Shown here: in pieces, positions 25,633 to 37,461 of the stretch
How the letters are laid out: every line of letters begins with the position of its first letter
Numbering within the stretch: the stretch's first letter is position 1
NCBI GenBank assembly: GCA_003024785.1
Contig: PUQB01000055.1
Location: forward strand, 661,661 to 725,660
Direction of reading: 5' to 3'
Origin: Selaginella tamariscina
Taxonomy: Eukaryota; Streptophyta; Lycopodiopsida; Selaginellales; Selaginellaceae
Length of the DNA stretch: 64,000 nt
Made by a program: the position numbers and the translations under genes
Notes under the pieces: model-generated
Databases searched by the model: none
What the model saw: only the letters and a program-made list of their open reading frames with translations
What the model was told of the DNA's origin: nothing

Positions 25633-25651
25633 CTCTGAGTTTGAGGGGGTA

Positions 25652-26280
25652 TGGCAAGATAGCCTATGTCTTAGGCAACAATGTAGGATCATAGTTAGAA
25701 CATTTATAAGATTTATTATTATTTCATGGCAAATATAATGGGAAAAATACCAAAACAATATATATTTTTGAAAACAAGAGGGAAGGATATATTGGAGTAC
25801 GAGTCACTAACATATACGGGTGAGTCACTACCACAATACGATGTTTACAGTGGAGTAAGGCATACTTGGATAAGGATAAGAATGAGTTACAGTAACTAAT
25901 GGATAAGGTTAAGGTAGTTACTATAATGCTAGTACAGACCAGAGTACGGGTATAAATAGACATTAGGACTAGAAAGGGATCCTGAGTATACTGTTAATTT
26001 GTACCATGTGTTGTGACGGACATTTCCTTTCCCTTCTATACATCTATCTCTTACTCGTATTTCTGCTTTGATGTATACTATCATTTTCTCAGTACTGTGA
26101 CGGGATCCATAGTATTGCTGCCTGTTATACACCTTGCCATCTTTATCCTTTCCGACCTTCTGATGTCTGATTTCTTCTCTATTTATTCCAATAGACCCTT
26201 AATAGAGTTTGTCGATGGCAACCTCTACTATGTTCAGTTGGTAGGATTTCTAGGTTCAACACAATGTCACATGAACTAGG
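25652..26280 (+). mobile_element. Candidate LTR after a polypurine tract
   Basis: Begins TGGCAAGATAGCC directly after the purine tract, and has a good TATA box (GTATAAATAG at 25949-25958). It probably ends near TTCAACACA (about 26253-26261). No second copy is in the window, so the boundaries are guesses. Confidence 0.35.
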
Positions 26281-26360
26281 TTAGTTGGGACCGATACAAT
26301 CCTAAGGCATGCATGCCCTTTGGGGTTGTGTCACATATTTAACACAAAGGGGTTGGATAT

Positions 26361-26864
26361 TGTTAAACATGAAAACTCACCTTTTCCTATTTAACTGTTT
26401 CCTTTCTTTAATTCGACAGGAAGCGCTTCACACTTTCCTTCTCTATCAACTCATTATATATATATATCTCATATCACCTTCTCCTAGTGCCACAATGACT
26501 AGTCTGAAGTCAAGGCGAGAACGGATTTTGGCTATTGCCTTGTTAAATCCATTCATTAAGAGTATACATATCACACACACAAGATTATAAATGCACCTTC
26601 ATTTCTAACATGAATACAAGAAAACAAAGCATGGAGACTCTTTCTCATGTTGGAACTTCATGTGGGAGTCTCTCCTATTAGAACTTCTTGTGGAGACCCT
26701 CTTCACTTAACCTAACTACCCTTAACTACTCTTCCTCCATGTCATCCTTTTCCTTTTCTTACTCCCCTTTTCCTCCTTTATAGCCTTTCCTCCATACTTC
26801 ATACGACCTTCTTACCCTTCTTTCTATAGTAGGATGTTCTATGCTCCTAATATTTGCCTTAACA
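26361..26864 (-). repeat. 3' LTR of the family-B element
   Basis: Starts TGTTAAACATG and ends GCCTTAACA. It aligns over most of its length with the 768-bp solo copy at 31881-32648, but is shorter because one CTTTTCC-rich repeat block is reduced. Confidence 0.75.
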
Positions 26865-27849
26865 TTGTCCCCTCTTTACATGTCACGGCCGAAGCCAATA
26901 ACAGAATTGAATGGAATTGTTTTAACAAGAAGAAAATAAGAAAAAAGAATACTAATTACTTAGTATTAAAAGAGATAGGTCAACAACTAATGTTGAACCA
27001 GAATGTTGAAAACCTAATCCTAGCCTCCTTTATATATTAGGACCTGGAATCTCTGGACACCGTTTAAATTTGAATTTGGGCTCTTGTTCTGGATCTTAAT
27101 CTGGGCCTTTGTGTTTAGATTTGAATTTGGATCATCGGTTCCTTATTCTAGAATCTTTTAAAAGAATATTTCAATATTGGCATATACCAACATCAACATC
27201 AACTTAGAATATTTAAAGGAATATTTAATGTTGCATTACCAGTTAGCATTAACTTGGTATATTCTATCCTATTCCTTTATTTAGATGTTGATCTTCATGG
27301 TATTGTGAATTATCTCCTTTATACTTCCAAAAGTGTTTCTCTCTTTCATTTGGTTGGAAGTTGATACCTTGACTTGTAGCACTTGATTTCCTACATCTTG
27401 TTCCTTAGAATCAACATTTACTTTCTCTTCATGTTCATGAATAGTTTTTCTTCTTGTTCCTTTGGCTTCTTCTGTGTTATATTCACTTGCTTTAAAAGAT
27501 TTGTGGTATACACATATGTATACTCTAAAGGTTATCTTGCAAATCAATCTTATACGGGATTACCTATAAAACTTTCATGTAATCCAGGCTTGTCATTTTC
27601 CTTGTACTAAATAGTTTTTTTTCTTTCAGCATTACATTAAGGTCTATATCTGTTAAGACTCAAGTCAAGATATGCTTCAGGAGTTTACATTTTCCTGATT
27701 ATCTAATCCATTAAACCAATCATATCTTTTTAAAACAAGAGGTCGGATTTCCTTTTAACATACCTTTAGTATGATTATAGATTACTGGTTTTCCTTCTCT
27801 TTCTTCTACATCATCTTCCTATTCTCCAATTCTAAATAACCTTATCATA

Positions 27850-28110
27850 CTTATCCATGGTCTGCATAAAAACATAGTATAGACAATGTCCTTTCTTCTT
27901 TTCGAAGGACAAGCAAGGATATCTTATATTTGAATCCTTTTACTATGATAGCGACTCCTTTCATTATACTAAGTGACTTTACACTACGTTGATCAGCCAT
28001 TTTAAGGTTAAATGAACAAGGTTGGATTGGTCATAAACCCATCCTTTTACATTTCCCTTTTCAATAAAATTCACGCCTGAACCTCCATTATTAACACTTT
28101 TCTTATCCAT
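27850..28110 (-). pseudogene. Family-B aspartic protease relic
   Basis: Minus-strand translation gives GGSGVNFIEK-like and KMADQRSV-like pieces followed by GFKYK. These resemble the retroviral-type protease of a plant gypsy group in which MADQTT and GIPY motifs are conserved. The catalytic aspartate position (D before GSG) is now N or G. Frameshifts are present. Confidence 0.5.
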
Positions 28111-28492
28111 TTTACAAACTATATATCCTTCATTCGAAGTAAATTTGTTGAACCAGACTTAATACATTCAATATTTAATTTCTTATGTAAGGAACTACCC
28201 GTATCAATTGTCTAAGCGTAACTTTTCCTCTAATTTATAACTTGGTGATACATCAAATCCATTGTTTTATCCTGTAATTGTAATAATGAAAACCTTGTTT
28301 ACCTTTGTCTATAGCACCTTTGTTTAGACCAATTGATTCGTTATCAGTCTGACCTTTTGTATTAGACTTTTGTTCTCACTCATTTACTTTCCTGTAACAA
28401 GCCCACCTTCTTGTTAGGAATAATATCTATCTTTCCTTCTCCATAACAGAATATTCCTTCTCATTCCTTTGAAGAGCTGTAACTACCCTTGC

Positions 28493-29089
28493 TGTCAAGC
28501 CACGATCCAGGAACCAAGAAGAGAGCAGGATTCCAAGGACTAGGAAGCTTGACTCAGAAGCAGGACGGAGAGCAAGACAGGAACTTAGGAGCAAAACTAG
28601 GCGCATGACAAGATCCAGGAACAAGACAAACAGGATAGGATCCGGGAGCAAGACAAGAAAGTGCAGGACAGGATCCAGAACAAGAAAGAAGATAACAAGA
28701 AGCAAGACAAGAAAAGACAACAAGATTGATCGTAGTAAGACTGGTGTTGATAGTACTGATTGTACAACAATTAGGTCAGAGCTTTTATGCTCACAACTCC
28801 AAGAGTTAATCTAGGCATGAGTGCAAAAGTGTTGATGCATGTAAAAGTGGCTGCATGCATACAAAGCTAAGATGAGTCCACATGTCCCTATTCTCTAGGC
28901 ATATTCCTGTGGCATATCCTATAGGAATATCCTGCAACCGTATCCTGTATCCGGAATCCCTGTAGGAATATCCTGCAACCCGATCATGTATCCGGAATTC
29001 TGTATCCTATATCGGGTCGTGACAGCATAGGAATATCCTAAACTCGTATCCTGTATCCAGAATCATGTATCCTGTATCAGGTCGTGACA
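28493..29089 (-). mobile_element. Solo family-A LTR with TSD CTTGC
   Basis: Begins TGTCAAGCCACGATCC and ends CAGGTCGTGACA, matching the LTRs of A1 and A2 over its whole length. It is flanked by identical CTTGC at 28488-28492 and 29090-29094. It lies inside the family-B relic between its protease and zinc-knuckle remnants, so it inserted after B and then lost its internal part by LTR-LTR recombination. Confidence 0.9.
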
Positions 29090-29094
29090 CTTGC

Positions 29095-30035
29095 AACCGA
29101 TGATACTCATCTTTTCCCTCTTCTATTTGAATTAGTCGTGTTGTAGGTTGCACATTATTCTCTTAGTAGAAGTAGGAGGTTGTACATTCCTCCTAGGACA
29201 TTCCCTAAAGAGATGTCCTATTTCACCACACGTATAATAGACTTGGGAAAGAAAATTCTACCATGATCCTTGTATAGCACTTATCTGATTATATTGATTA
29301 TTTCTACCTCTTTGACCTTAATAAGGTATTTTTTTCCTCTATATGTTTTTATTCTTTCTCTATAGGTTATTATTTTATCATCCGCTATATGGACCATTTT
29401 TTCTCTATAAAGTCCTCTCTATTATGTAAGGAACATCATTCCTCCTCTTATAAAACCATTGTTCCTTGATAAGGAAGCTACCATATGATGTATATTTCTG
29501 TTCTCTAAGGAATAATTTATTCTATTTTCCCATGATTCTATTAGGTAAGAACCTTTTTAGGAAGTGGATATTCATCTATTCTCGTTCTCTCTCTATACGA
29601 GTCACATTCTGATTTAGAAACTGTTTACAATCCGAGGTACATGTCCTTTCTTTCCACATATTAGCATGTAAACAATTACAACCTACTCCATATTTAGCAT
29701 GTAAACAATTACAACCTACATTCCTCCAGGATTATTACATTTAGTGCACTATACCTTTGCTTTTATCTCCTCTTAAATGTCATTCCCTTCAAAGTTTTCA
29801 TTATTGAGACAATGCTTTCTTATCTATTGAATATTTACAAACCTTTACTACATTAGCTTCCTTTTCCTTTTCATCAGAAGATTCTTTCTTCTTTATATAC
29901 TTTCAACTTTTTTTTATAATTTTTTCTATCTGTTTCTCTTCTTTTCAATATTTGAATTGATTAATAAGATCCTCTCTATCATTTCATTGATAGTGAGTAC
30001 TAAATCTCTATATGGTTTTAGCAACCCTTGCTTAT
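29095..30035 (-). pseudogene. Family-B gag relic with a damaged zinc knuckle
   Basis: The minus strand near 29140-29240 reads YYTCGEIGHLFRECPRRN, a CCHC knuckle whose first cysteine is replaced by tyrosine. The rest of the interval, toward 30035, is AT-rich gag-like debris without a readable frame. Confidence 0.55.
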
Positions 30036-30299
30036 AAGTTGCATGCGCCACGTTGGTAAAACCTTGCAGATTTGTGAACTAGTTGGCGTAAAGTGGCCAG
30101 CTCATGAAGCAACATTTGGTGCTCGCATTGAAATTGCTCAAAATCTGCCATGATCTGTGAAAAAAAGAAAAAGTTAAAAAACAAGGGAGAAGAACCAAGA
30201 AAAAAAACAACTGAAAATCGGAGAGCTATGAAAGGAGTTACTATTAAACTGTTAAGCTACGATCCAAAAGTAAGGAGGCTTGACTCAGGAGCATGACAA
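30036..30299 (-). pseudogene. Element A0: gag start and LTR edge
   Basis: Minus-strand gag begins at the ATG at 30150-30152 (MADF, HQMLLHELATL) and is truncated near 30036, next to family-B debris. The A0 5' LTR edge (TGTTAAGCTACGATCC) is at 30259-30299, where element A1 interrupts it. The LTR continues beyond A1 at about 36092-36107 and, after A2, at 39760-39989, which ends GGTTGTGACA. Confidence 0.7.
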
Positions 30300-31099
30300 T
30301 GTCACGACCCGATACAGGATGCAGGATTCTGGTTATAGGATATAGGATACAGGATACGGGATCACAAGATATACCTATAGGATATACCTACAGGATATGC
30401 ATTATAGGATATACTTATAGGATATGCCTACGAGATATGCTACAGGATATACCTTTAGGATAAGTAGCTCATGACTAGATTAGCTTGGAGTTGTGAGCAT
30501 AAAAGCCTTGACCTAATTGTTGTACAATCAATTACTATCAACACCAGTCTTTTTACGATCGATCTTGTCTTATTCTTGTCTTACTCCTTGCTTCTTGTTC
30601 TTTCCTTGTCTTGCTCCTAGTTCTTGTCCTGTTCTTGTCTTGTTCCTGGTTTCTGTCTTGCTCATTGTCCTGCTATCCTGCTTCCAGTTCCTGTCCTGCT
30701 CCTTGTCCCGCTATCCTGCTCCAGTTCCTATCCTGCTCATTGTCCTTCTATCCTACTCCTTGTCCTGCTATCCTGCTCTAGTTCCTATCCTGCTCCTAGT
30801 TCTTAGTTCTTGTCTTGTTCCTTGTCCTGCTCCTGAGTTAAGTTCCCTTGTCCTACTCCTGACTCCTGAGTTCCTAGTTTCTGTCCTGCGCCTTGTCCTA
30901 CTCCTGTCTTGTTCCTAGTTCCTGTCCTACGCCTTGTCCTACTCATGAGTTCCTAGTTCATGTCCTGCTTCTTGTCATACTCCTTTCCTAATTCCTATTC
31001 TGCTCCAGTTCCTATCATGCTCCTTGTTCTGCTTCTGAGTCAAGCTTTCTTGTTCTTGAAATCTTGTTTACTTCCTTGTTCCTGGATCGTGGCTTGACA
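30300..31099 (+). repeat. 5' LTR of A1
   Basis: Starts TGTCACGACCCGATACAGG and ends ATCGTGGCTTGACA. The first third is a degenerate tandem array of AGGATATACCTA units. Then come the core promoter (GCATAAAAGC near 30498) and a long degenerate minisatellite built on TCCTG (30590-31080). Confidence 0.9.
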
Positions 31100-31100
31100 G

Positions 31101-31114
31101 TTTAATAGTAACTG
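31101..31114 (+). promoter_or_regulatory. Presumed primer-binding site of A1 (non-tRNA)
   Basis: One base after the LTR comes TTTAATAGTAACTG. It does not start with TGG, as a tRNA-primed site would. It is the decayed version of TTTGATAGTAACTG found at the same place in A2, which is complementary to the predicted transcript 5' end. Confidence 0.55.
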
Positions 31115-31199
31115 CTTTCATAGCTCTCCGATTCCCAGCTACTTTTTTTTCCCTTGGTTTTCTTCCTTCGTTTTCCTTTTCTTTTTCCTTTCATAAATC

Positions 31200-33000
31200 A
31201 TGGCCGATTTTGAGCACTTTCAATGTGAGCACCAAATGTTGCTTCACGAGCTAGCCACTTTGCACCAAGTGGTCACAGATCTGCAAGGTTCCACCAACGC
31301 GACGCATGCAGCTGCTAATGCATCCTCCAAGGCTGCTACGCAGGCTCTCTCTCAAGCATATGTGATTTCCTCTCCATTGAACTCTTCTTCAGAGCCGAAG
31401 ATCAGCATGCCGGAAAAGTTCAATGGCAATCGTGCCAATTTTCAAGGTTTTCTAAAATAGATCCAGCTCTTGATCCACATGCAACCACGCTGTTACTCAA
31501 CTGATGCACAAAAGGTTGACTTTTTGGCATCCTTACTAGTTGGATCTCCACGAGCTTAGGTTGCCCCTTTTCTGGAGCGTGACGATCCATTGATGGAGGA
31601 CTTTGAAGAATTTGTGGCTGCCTTTGAAGCCTGCTTTGAAGATCCTGATAAGTACCATTCCGCATGCACAAAGTTACGCAAGCTCACACAAGGATCTCAA
31701 CTAGCTTCTATCTATGCATCCAAATTTCAGCAACTTTGCACGAACATTCCATGGGACGAGACTGCATTGATCGAACATTTCCGTTTTGGGTTGAGGGATG
31801 ACGTGAAGGACCTTCTCCTTACGTTACCGGATGCCCAAACCTTAATGAAGATCATGCAACAGGCTGTTCACTATGACAACTGTTAAACAGGAAAAGGGCT
31901 CTCTGCCTCACCTTTTCCTATTTAACCTGTTTCCTTCACGCAGACAGGAAACCTTTCATACAACGTACAGGAAAGGCTACACCCTTTCCTTTCTCAACTC
32001 TCAATATATCTGTATATATATATATCAGACTTCTCCCAGTGCCACTATGACTGGTCTCCAAAGTCAAGGGCAAGAACGGATTTTGGCTATTGCCTTGTTA
32101 GATCCATTCATTGAGAGTAAACATACACACACACAAGATTCTCTAATATGCATCTTTCATTACTAACATGAACACAAAAGACAAAGTGTAGAGAACCTTT
32201 ATCTCCTGCTAAAACTTCCAATGGAGACCCTTTCTCCTGTTAGAACTTCCTGTTGAGACCCTTCTGGAGACTCCTTCTCCCTTGCCCTAACTACTCTTAA
32301 CTACCCTTCCTCTCGCCACATCATCCTTTTCCTTTACGAGATTTCCTTTTCCTTTTCCTTTTCCTTTTCCTCTCGGTAAGGATTTTACTCCTTCACAACC
32401 TTTCCTTCCTTTTCCTTACTCACCTTTTCTTCTCAGTAAGGATTTTCTTCTTTCACAGCCTTTCTTTCCTTTTCCTTACGCACCTTTTCCTCTCGGTAAG
32501 GATTTTCCTCCTTCATAGCCTTTCTTTCCTTTTCCTTACGCACCTTTTCCTCTCGGTAAGGATTTTCCTCCATGCTTACCACGAACCTTCCTACCCTTAT
32601 TCTCTCCACAATAGGATGTCCTATGCTCCTAATATTTTACCTTTAACAACAACCATTTGTTTGAGCGTCGTCAGGAAAAATCCCGTCAGAAGTTTTTGCA
32701 AGTCAATCCTGCAGTTGTAGCACATGTTCCTGTGACACCTTCTGGAGTAGTCCTTATGGAGGTTGAGAAATACAAGCGTGGTCCACTTTCAGCTCGCCGT
32801 CGCGGTGAGAACTTATGCTTGTATTGTGGTGAAGCAGGACACAAGGTGGCGGAATGTCCTGCTAAAGCTAGGAAGTTCAAGACGCGTGAAGTTGAAGCCA
32901 AAGTTCAATATCCACTCCGTCTAGGAGTCGCGAAGTTGGACGTAAGTGCAGGCTCCATTGGTTTGCTCATACCATTTCATTACTTAAGTTTCCTATACAC
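31200..33000 (+). pseudogene. A1 gag with solo-LTR insertion
   Basis: Starts MADFEHFQCEHQMLLHELATL, as does A2 gag. Internal stops occur near 31457 and 31559. The core (PWDETALIEHFRFGLRDD near 31750) is intact. The B solo LTR splits codons after HYDN, and the frame resumes with HLFERRQEKSRQ. A CCHC knuckle (CLYCGEAGHKVAEC) is at about 32815-32860. In this copy gag appears continuous with the protease frame (PLRLGVAKLD). Confidence 0.8.
31881..32648 (-). mobile_element. Solo family-B LTR inside A1 gag, TSD ACAAC
   Basis: A complete 768-bp LTR, TGTTAAACAGG to CTTTAACA, is flanked by ACAAC at 31876-31880 and 32649-32653. Removing it and one ACAAC restores the gag reading frame. It contains about 3.5 copies of a roughly 60-bp pyrimidine-rich tandem unit (CTCTCGGTAAGGATTTTCCT) at 32360-32575. 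Confidence 0.95.
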
Positions 33001-33447
33001 ATTCGCCTCAACGATCGAGAGCTCAAGGAATTTGCCCTATTAGACATTGGTGCAAATGCATGCTTCATGGATGACACTTTTGCAACTCAGCATGGCATTT
33101 CGGTGGTGAAGTTGAAGAGTGCAATTCCTGTAGAGGTGGTCGATGGTCGTCTGATTGCTTCAGACGCAGTTACTCATGTTACCACACCTCTCTCTTGCAG
33201 TCATGGCGCATTCAACTGTTCAATTTCCTTTAACATGATCAAGACTCGGTCGACTCCCATTATTTTGGGCATGCCATGGTTCGTGGTTGCAAATCCTCAG
33301 ATCGACTGGAGGTCTAGGACGCTCACGTTTTCCTCTCCAACAGTCAGGATCAATCTTGTACCTTCCTATGTGCAAGATACAGTAGTACAAGCTACAGAAT
33401 TGACTGTGCCTGTTCCTGTATCAGTGTCGAAGACTCCTCCTCGATAG
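33000..33447 (+). pseudogene. A1 retroviral-type aspartic protease
   Basis: Reads ELKEFALLDIGANACFMDD, where the catalytic DTG has become DIG, followed by IILGMPWFVVANPQIDWR. The A2 copy keeps DTGA. A tandem-repeat linker follows. Confidence 0.75.
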
Positions 33448-33905
33448 GATTCATCTTATGTCAGTTCCTTAGCACATCCGCAGGCTTTCTCCACTCCTGT
33501 AAGTTCACGCATTCCTGTACAGGGTTCTTCCAATCCTGTATCAATGTCGAAGGTTCCTCCTCAACAAGATCCACCTCTTGTCAGTTAGTCAGCACATTCT
33601 CAGGCTCTCCTCACTCATGTGCATTCACAACCTGCACAGGGTTCTACCAATCATGTATTAGTGTTGAAGACTCCTCCTTGACAAGATTCACCTCATGTCA
33701 GTTCCTCAGCACATCCGCAAGCTTTCTCCACTCCTGTAAGTTCGCGGATTCATGTACAAGGTTCTTCCAATCCGGTATCATGTCAAAGGTTCTTCCAATC
33801 CTGTATCAGTGTCAAAGGTTCCTCCTCGACAGGATTCATCTCCTTTCAGTTCATCAGCACTACAAGTTCATCAGGCTCCAGCAAATTCAAAACTTCTATA
33901 GAACA
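33448..33905 (+). repeat. Tandem repeats encoding the PR-RT linker
   Basis: Degenerate units of about 120 bp containing CAGGGTTCTTCCAATCCTGTA and TCGAAGRYTCCTCCT recur three to four times. In the intact element they would encode a Pro/Ser/Gln-rich spacer. Confidence 0.65.
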
Positions 33906-35000
33906 TCCGTTTGCAATTGGCTACAGACGACTTGACAAAAAATGTGTTTTCACATATTAGTCCTGACATTGCAAGTTCTTCTTCTTCCTCCAGTTCCCGT
34001 ACAGATTACAAGTTGTTTGCCATACAGGACAGACTCCTATACCAGGAAGGTCTCCTGTACGTTCCTATTGGTGTTTGCAGGACTCGTGTGGTACAGGATT
34101 GTCATGAACCCCGGTTAAATGACATTTTGGTGTGGCTAAGACAGTTGAGTTGGTGACTCGCAACTATTGGTGGCTTGGGTTGCGAGGTTTTGTGAAAATG
34201 TTTGTATGGAGTTGTGACACCTGCAACATGTCGAAGATGCCTCGTCATGCACCCTTTGGTCTTCTTCGTCCTCTTCCTGTTCCTTCTGCTCCTTAAAGAT
34301 CCATTTCTATAGATTTCTTTACAGATCTTTTTTTTCTCGTGGATTTGATGTAATTCTTATGGTGGTTGACCGTTTCACCAAACAGACTCATTTCCTACCA
34401 TGCAACAAGACGGCTACAGGCCAGACAACTGCTGAGTTGGTGATCCGCGAAGTGTTCCGACACCATGGTCTTCCTGAGAGCATTGTTTATGATCAAGGCC
34501 CACAATTTATGTCCAAGTTTTGGCAAGAGCTTCTCTGAAGTCTACAGTGAAAGTGGACCTTTCTTCAAGATATCATGCACAAACTGATGGGCAGTCAGAA
34601 CGCACGATTCAGACCTTGGAGCAATATCTTCGTTGCTTCATCAGTTACCAGCAAGACAACTAGTTGGACCTTCTTCCAATAGCAGAGTTTGCCTACAACA
34701 ACTCCGTTCATGCATCTACAGGCTAGACACCTTTCTTTACTCTTACAGGTTACCATTCACATTTTGACTTTGCTCCTCCTGCTTCTCCTTCTTCCGATCC
34801 TGTAGTACAGGATCATTTCCAGCATTTTTGTCAGGTACAGGAGGATCTCCGGGTTCATTTTCAACAGGCACAGGAATGGTACAAGCGTCATGCTGATGCT
34901 CATCATCAACTGGCACATGCATACAAGATTGGTGATCTCGTGTGGCTTCTTCGTCGGCATATTCGCACCAACATGCCTTCTTCTAAGTTGGATTTTCAAT
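33906..35000 (+). pseudogene. A1 integrase relic
   Basis: Pieces include LFAIQDRLLYQEGLLYVP (N-terminal), ILMVVDRFTKQTHFLP near 34358, [18 protein letters not shown] near 34457, and, after a frameshift, [20 protein letters not shown] near 34580. The DD(35)E core residues D, D and E are recognisable, but several stops interrupt the chain. It ends in IGDLVWLLRRHI before the chromodomain. Confidence 0.8.
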
Positions 35001-35149
35001 GATTGGGCCCTTACAAGATTGCAGCTGAGGTCAATCCTGTAGCTTTCGACTCAAGTTACCATCTACGATGAAACTTTATCCTGTGTTTCATACCTCTTTG
35101 TTGGAGCCGTATCATCCTTCTTCTTTTCCTAGTCGTGCTTTTTCTCTTC

Positions 35150-35365
35150 CCCCTCATGTGGTCATTGACGGTGAACTTGAGTACGAAGTTGCAGCCATCC
35201 TTGATTCTCGTCTTTATCGCCGCCAACTTTAATACTTGATGGATTAGAAAGGTTATTTGCCTACCAATCGCACTTAGGAACCTGCATCCAGCTTACTCCA
35301 TGCTTCTTCCAAAGTTGTTGCTTTCCATCGGTGTTATTCTATTAAACTAGGTCCCCAGACTCGTG
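35150..35365 (+). pseudogene. A1 C-terminal chromodomain
   Basis: Reads VVIDGELEYEVAAILDSRLY, RRQL, then stop-containing YLMD-KGYLPTNRT-EPASS and KVVAFHRCY. This is the canonical chromodomain pattern (YEVE-IL, W-GY, TWEP) with tryptophan codons turned to stops. It places family A among chromoviruses, whose chromodomain guides integration to marked chromatin. Confidence 0.8.
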
Positions 35366-35390
35366 AAACTCGTCCTTAGGGAGGAGGTGC

Positions 35391-36090
35391 TATCACGACC
35401 TGATATAGGATGCAGGATTCCGGTTACAGGATATAGGATACAGAATACGGAATCACAGGATATGCCTATAGGATATACCTACAAATAGGATATACCTACA
35501 GGATATACCTATACCTACAAAATATGTCTACAGGATATGCTACAGGATATACCTTCAGGATAAGGGTCACTAATTTTAGCTCATGACTAGATTAGCTTGG
35601 AGTTGTGAGCATAAAAGCTCCGACCTAATTGTTGTACAATCAGTTACTATCAACAACAGTCTTTTTACGATCAATCTTGTCTTGTTCTTGTCTTGCTCCT
35701 TGCTTCTTGTTCTCTTCCTGTTTTGCTCCTGGTTCCTATTCCTGTTTTGCTCTTGGTTCCTATCTTGCTCCTTGTCCTGCTATCCTGCTCCAGTTCTTAT
35801 CCTACTCCTAAGTTCTTAGTTCCTGTCCTATTCCTTGTCCTGTTCCTAAGTCAAGCTCCCTTGTCCTACTCCTGACTCTTGAGTTCCTAATTTCTATCAT
35901 GCGCCTCCTAGTTCATGTCTTGCGCCTTGTCCTGCTTATGAGTTCCTAGTTCATGTCCTTCTCTTTATCCTACTTCTAAGTTCCTAATTCCTATTCTGCT
36001 CTAGTTCCTATCATGTTCCTTATCCTGCTCCTTATTCTACTCTTAAGTCAAACTTTTTGTTCTCGGAATCCTGTTTACTTCCTTAAAACA
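35391..36090 (+). repeat. 3' LTR of A1 (end truncated)
   Basis: Starts TATCACGACCTG (first G lost) after the purine tract. GCATAAAAGC is at 35609-35618 and CAGTTACTATCAA at 35641-35653. It runs to about 36084 and lacks the usual TGGATCGTGGCTTGACA end. Confidence 0.8.
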
Positions 36091-36107
36091 GGACAAGAAC
36101 TAGAAAC

Positions 36108-36744
36108 TGTCAAGCCACGATCCAGGAACCAGGAAGAGAACAGGATTCCAAGGACATGAAGGCTTGACTCAGGAACAGGACCGAGAGCAGGAACAGGACC
36201 GAGAGCAGGACAGGAACTAGGAATAGGAACAGGACAGATCTAGGAGCAAGACAGGATCAGGATAGGATCCGGGAGCAAGACAGGAAAGCACAGGATAGGA
36301 TCTGGGAGCAAAACATGAACAGGACAGGATCCCGGAGCATGACAGGATCCAGGAACAGGACAGGAAATAGGAGCGAGACAGGAACAGGACAGGAAACAAG
36401 ACAAGACAAGATTGATCGTAGTAAGACTGGTGTTGATAGTAACTGATTGTACAACAAGTAGGTCAGAGCTTTTATGCTCACAACTCCAAGAGCTAATCTA
36501 GGCATGCATGCAAAAGTGATTGCATGCATGCAGAGGCTAAGATGAGTCCACATGTCCCTTATCCTCTAGGCATATCCTGTGGCATATCCTATAGGAATAT
36601 CCTGCAACCGAATCCTGTGTCCGGAATCCTGGTAGGAATATCCTGTAGGAAAATCCTGCAACCCATATCCTGTATCCGGAATCCTGTAGGAAAGTCCTTC
36701 AACCCATGTCCTGTATCCGGAATCCTGTATTCTGTATCGGGTGA
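36108..36744 (-). repeat. 3' LTR of A2
   Basis: Nearly identical to 39115-39759 apart from small indels in the minisatellite parts. The element-strand start is damaged (GTCACCCGATACAG instead of TGTCACGACCCGATACAG) where it joins the reverse-transcriptase remnant. Confidence 0.85.
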
Positions 36745-37461
36745 CTTGATTCAAACCCCCCCTGTAGTCCACAACCAAACGTAAACTCCCATCCTTCTTC
36801 TTGACAAAGAAGATAGGCTCCTGCAGGGGACTTTGAGTGACGAATGAAGCCGGATGCCAAGTTGTCCTCGATGTACTGACGAAGAACCTCCAACTCTGTG
36901 GGTGACAATGCATAAATCGGTCCGAATGGTGGAGTCTTTCCTTCCGCAAGATCAATAGGACAGTCGTAGGACCTGTGAACAGGAAGAACTGCAGCCTTGT
37001 GCTTGTCAAAAACGTCCTTAAAGTCGTGGTACTTGGATGGTAGGGAAGAAGGAGGAGAAGGAGAAGGAGAAGGAGAAAAACAGGGGTCGGATACAGGAAA
37101 GGTAGAAGAGGACGTAGGAGTTACTTGAAAGGCAAAAAGGTGGAAGGAGCAGGATCAGTGGCGAGTTCATGCATGGTAGTGGTAAGAACTCGGAGAGGAG
37201 AAGGAGGGAGCTGTGACTGAAAAAGAGGAAGGATCTTGGGGGATGGAACAGAAGCAGGGTAACAGAAAGCAGGATTGGAAAAAACCTGTGTGGGTGATGA
37301 GTGTACAGGATTGGAAGAATCCTGTACAGGAGTCCGTGGTTGCGCAAGAGTGGAAGAAGCCTGCGAATGTGCTGACGAATCAACAGGAGGTGGATCCTGT
37401 TGAGGAGGAACCTTCGACACTGATACAGGATTGGAAGAACCCTGTACAGGACACCGCAAAC

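Larger units (their letters stand above)
30300..36091 (+). mobile_element. Element A1: family-A chromovirus, deletion derivative
   Basis: The 5' LTR is 30300-31099 and the 3' LTR 35391 to about 36090, truncated at its end. GACAA at 30295-30299 and at 36092-36096 is the likely target duplication. In order, the interior holds gag (31200-33000, interrupted by a solo B LTR), protease (33000-33447), a repeat-rich linker, integrase (about 33910-35000) and a chromodomain (about 35160-35350). Reverse transcriptase and RNase H are absent. Many stops and frameshifts make it inactive. The candidate polypurine tract AGGGAGGAGGTGC is at 35378-35390. Confidence 0.85.

Noticed and set aside
28605-31000. Protein genes rich in Ser/Leu/Cys repeats (MSCSC and LVLLS type frames)
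   Set aside because: They are translations of the TCCTG minisatellite in the family-A LTRs. The same applies to frames at 35583-35875, 36217-36553 and 39205-39806.
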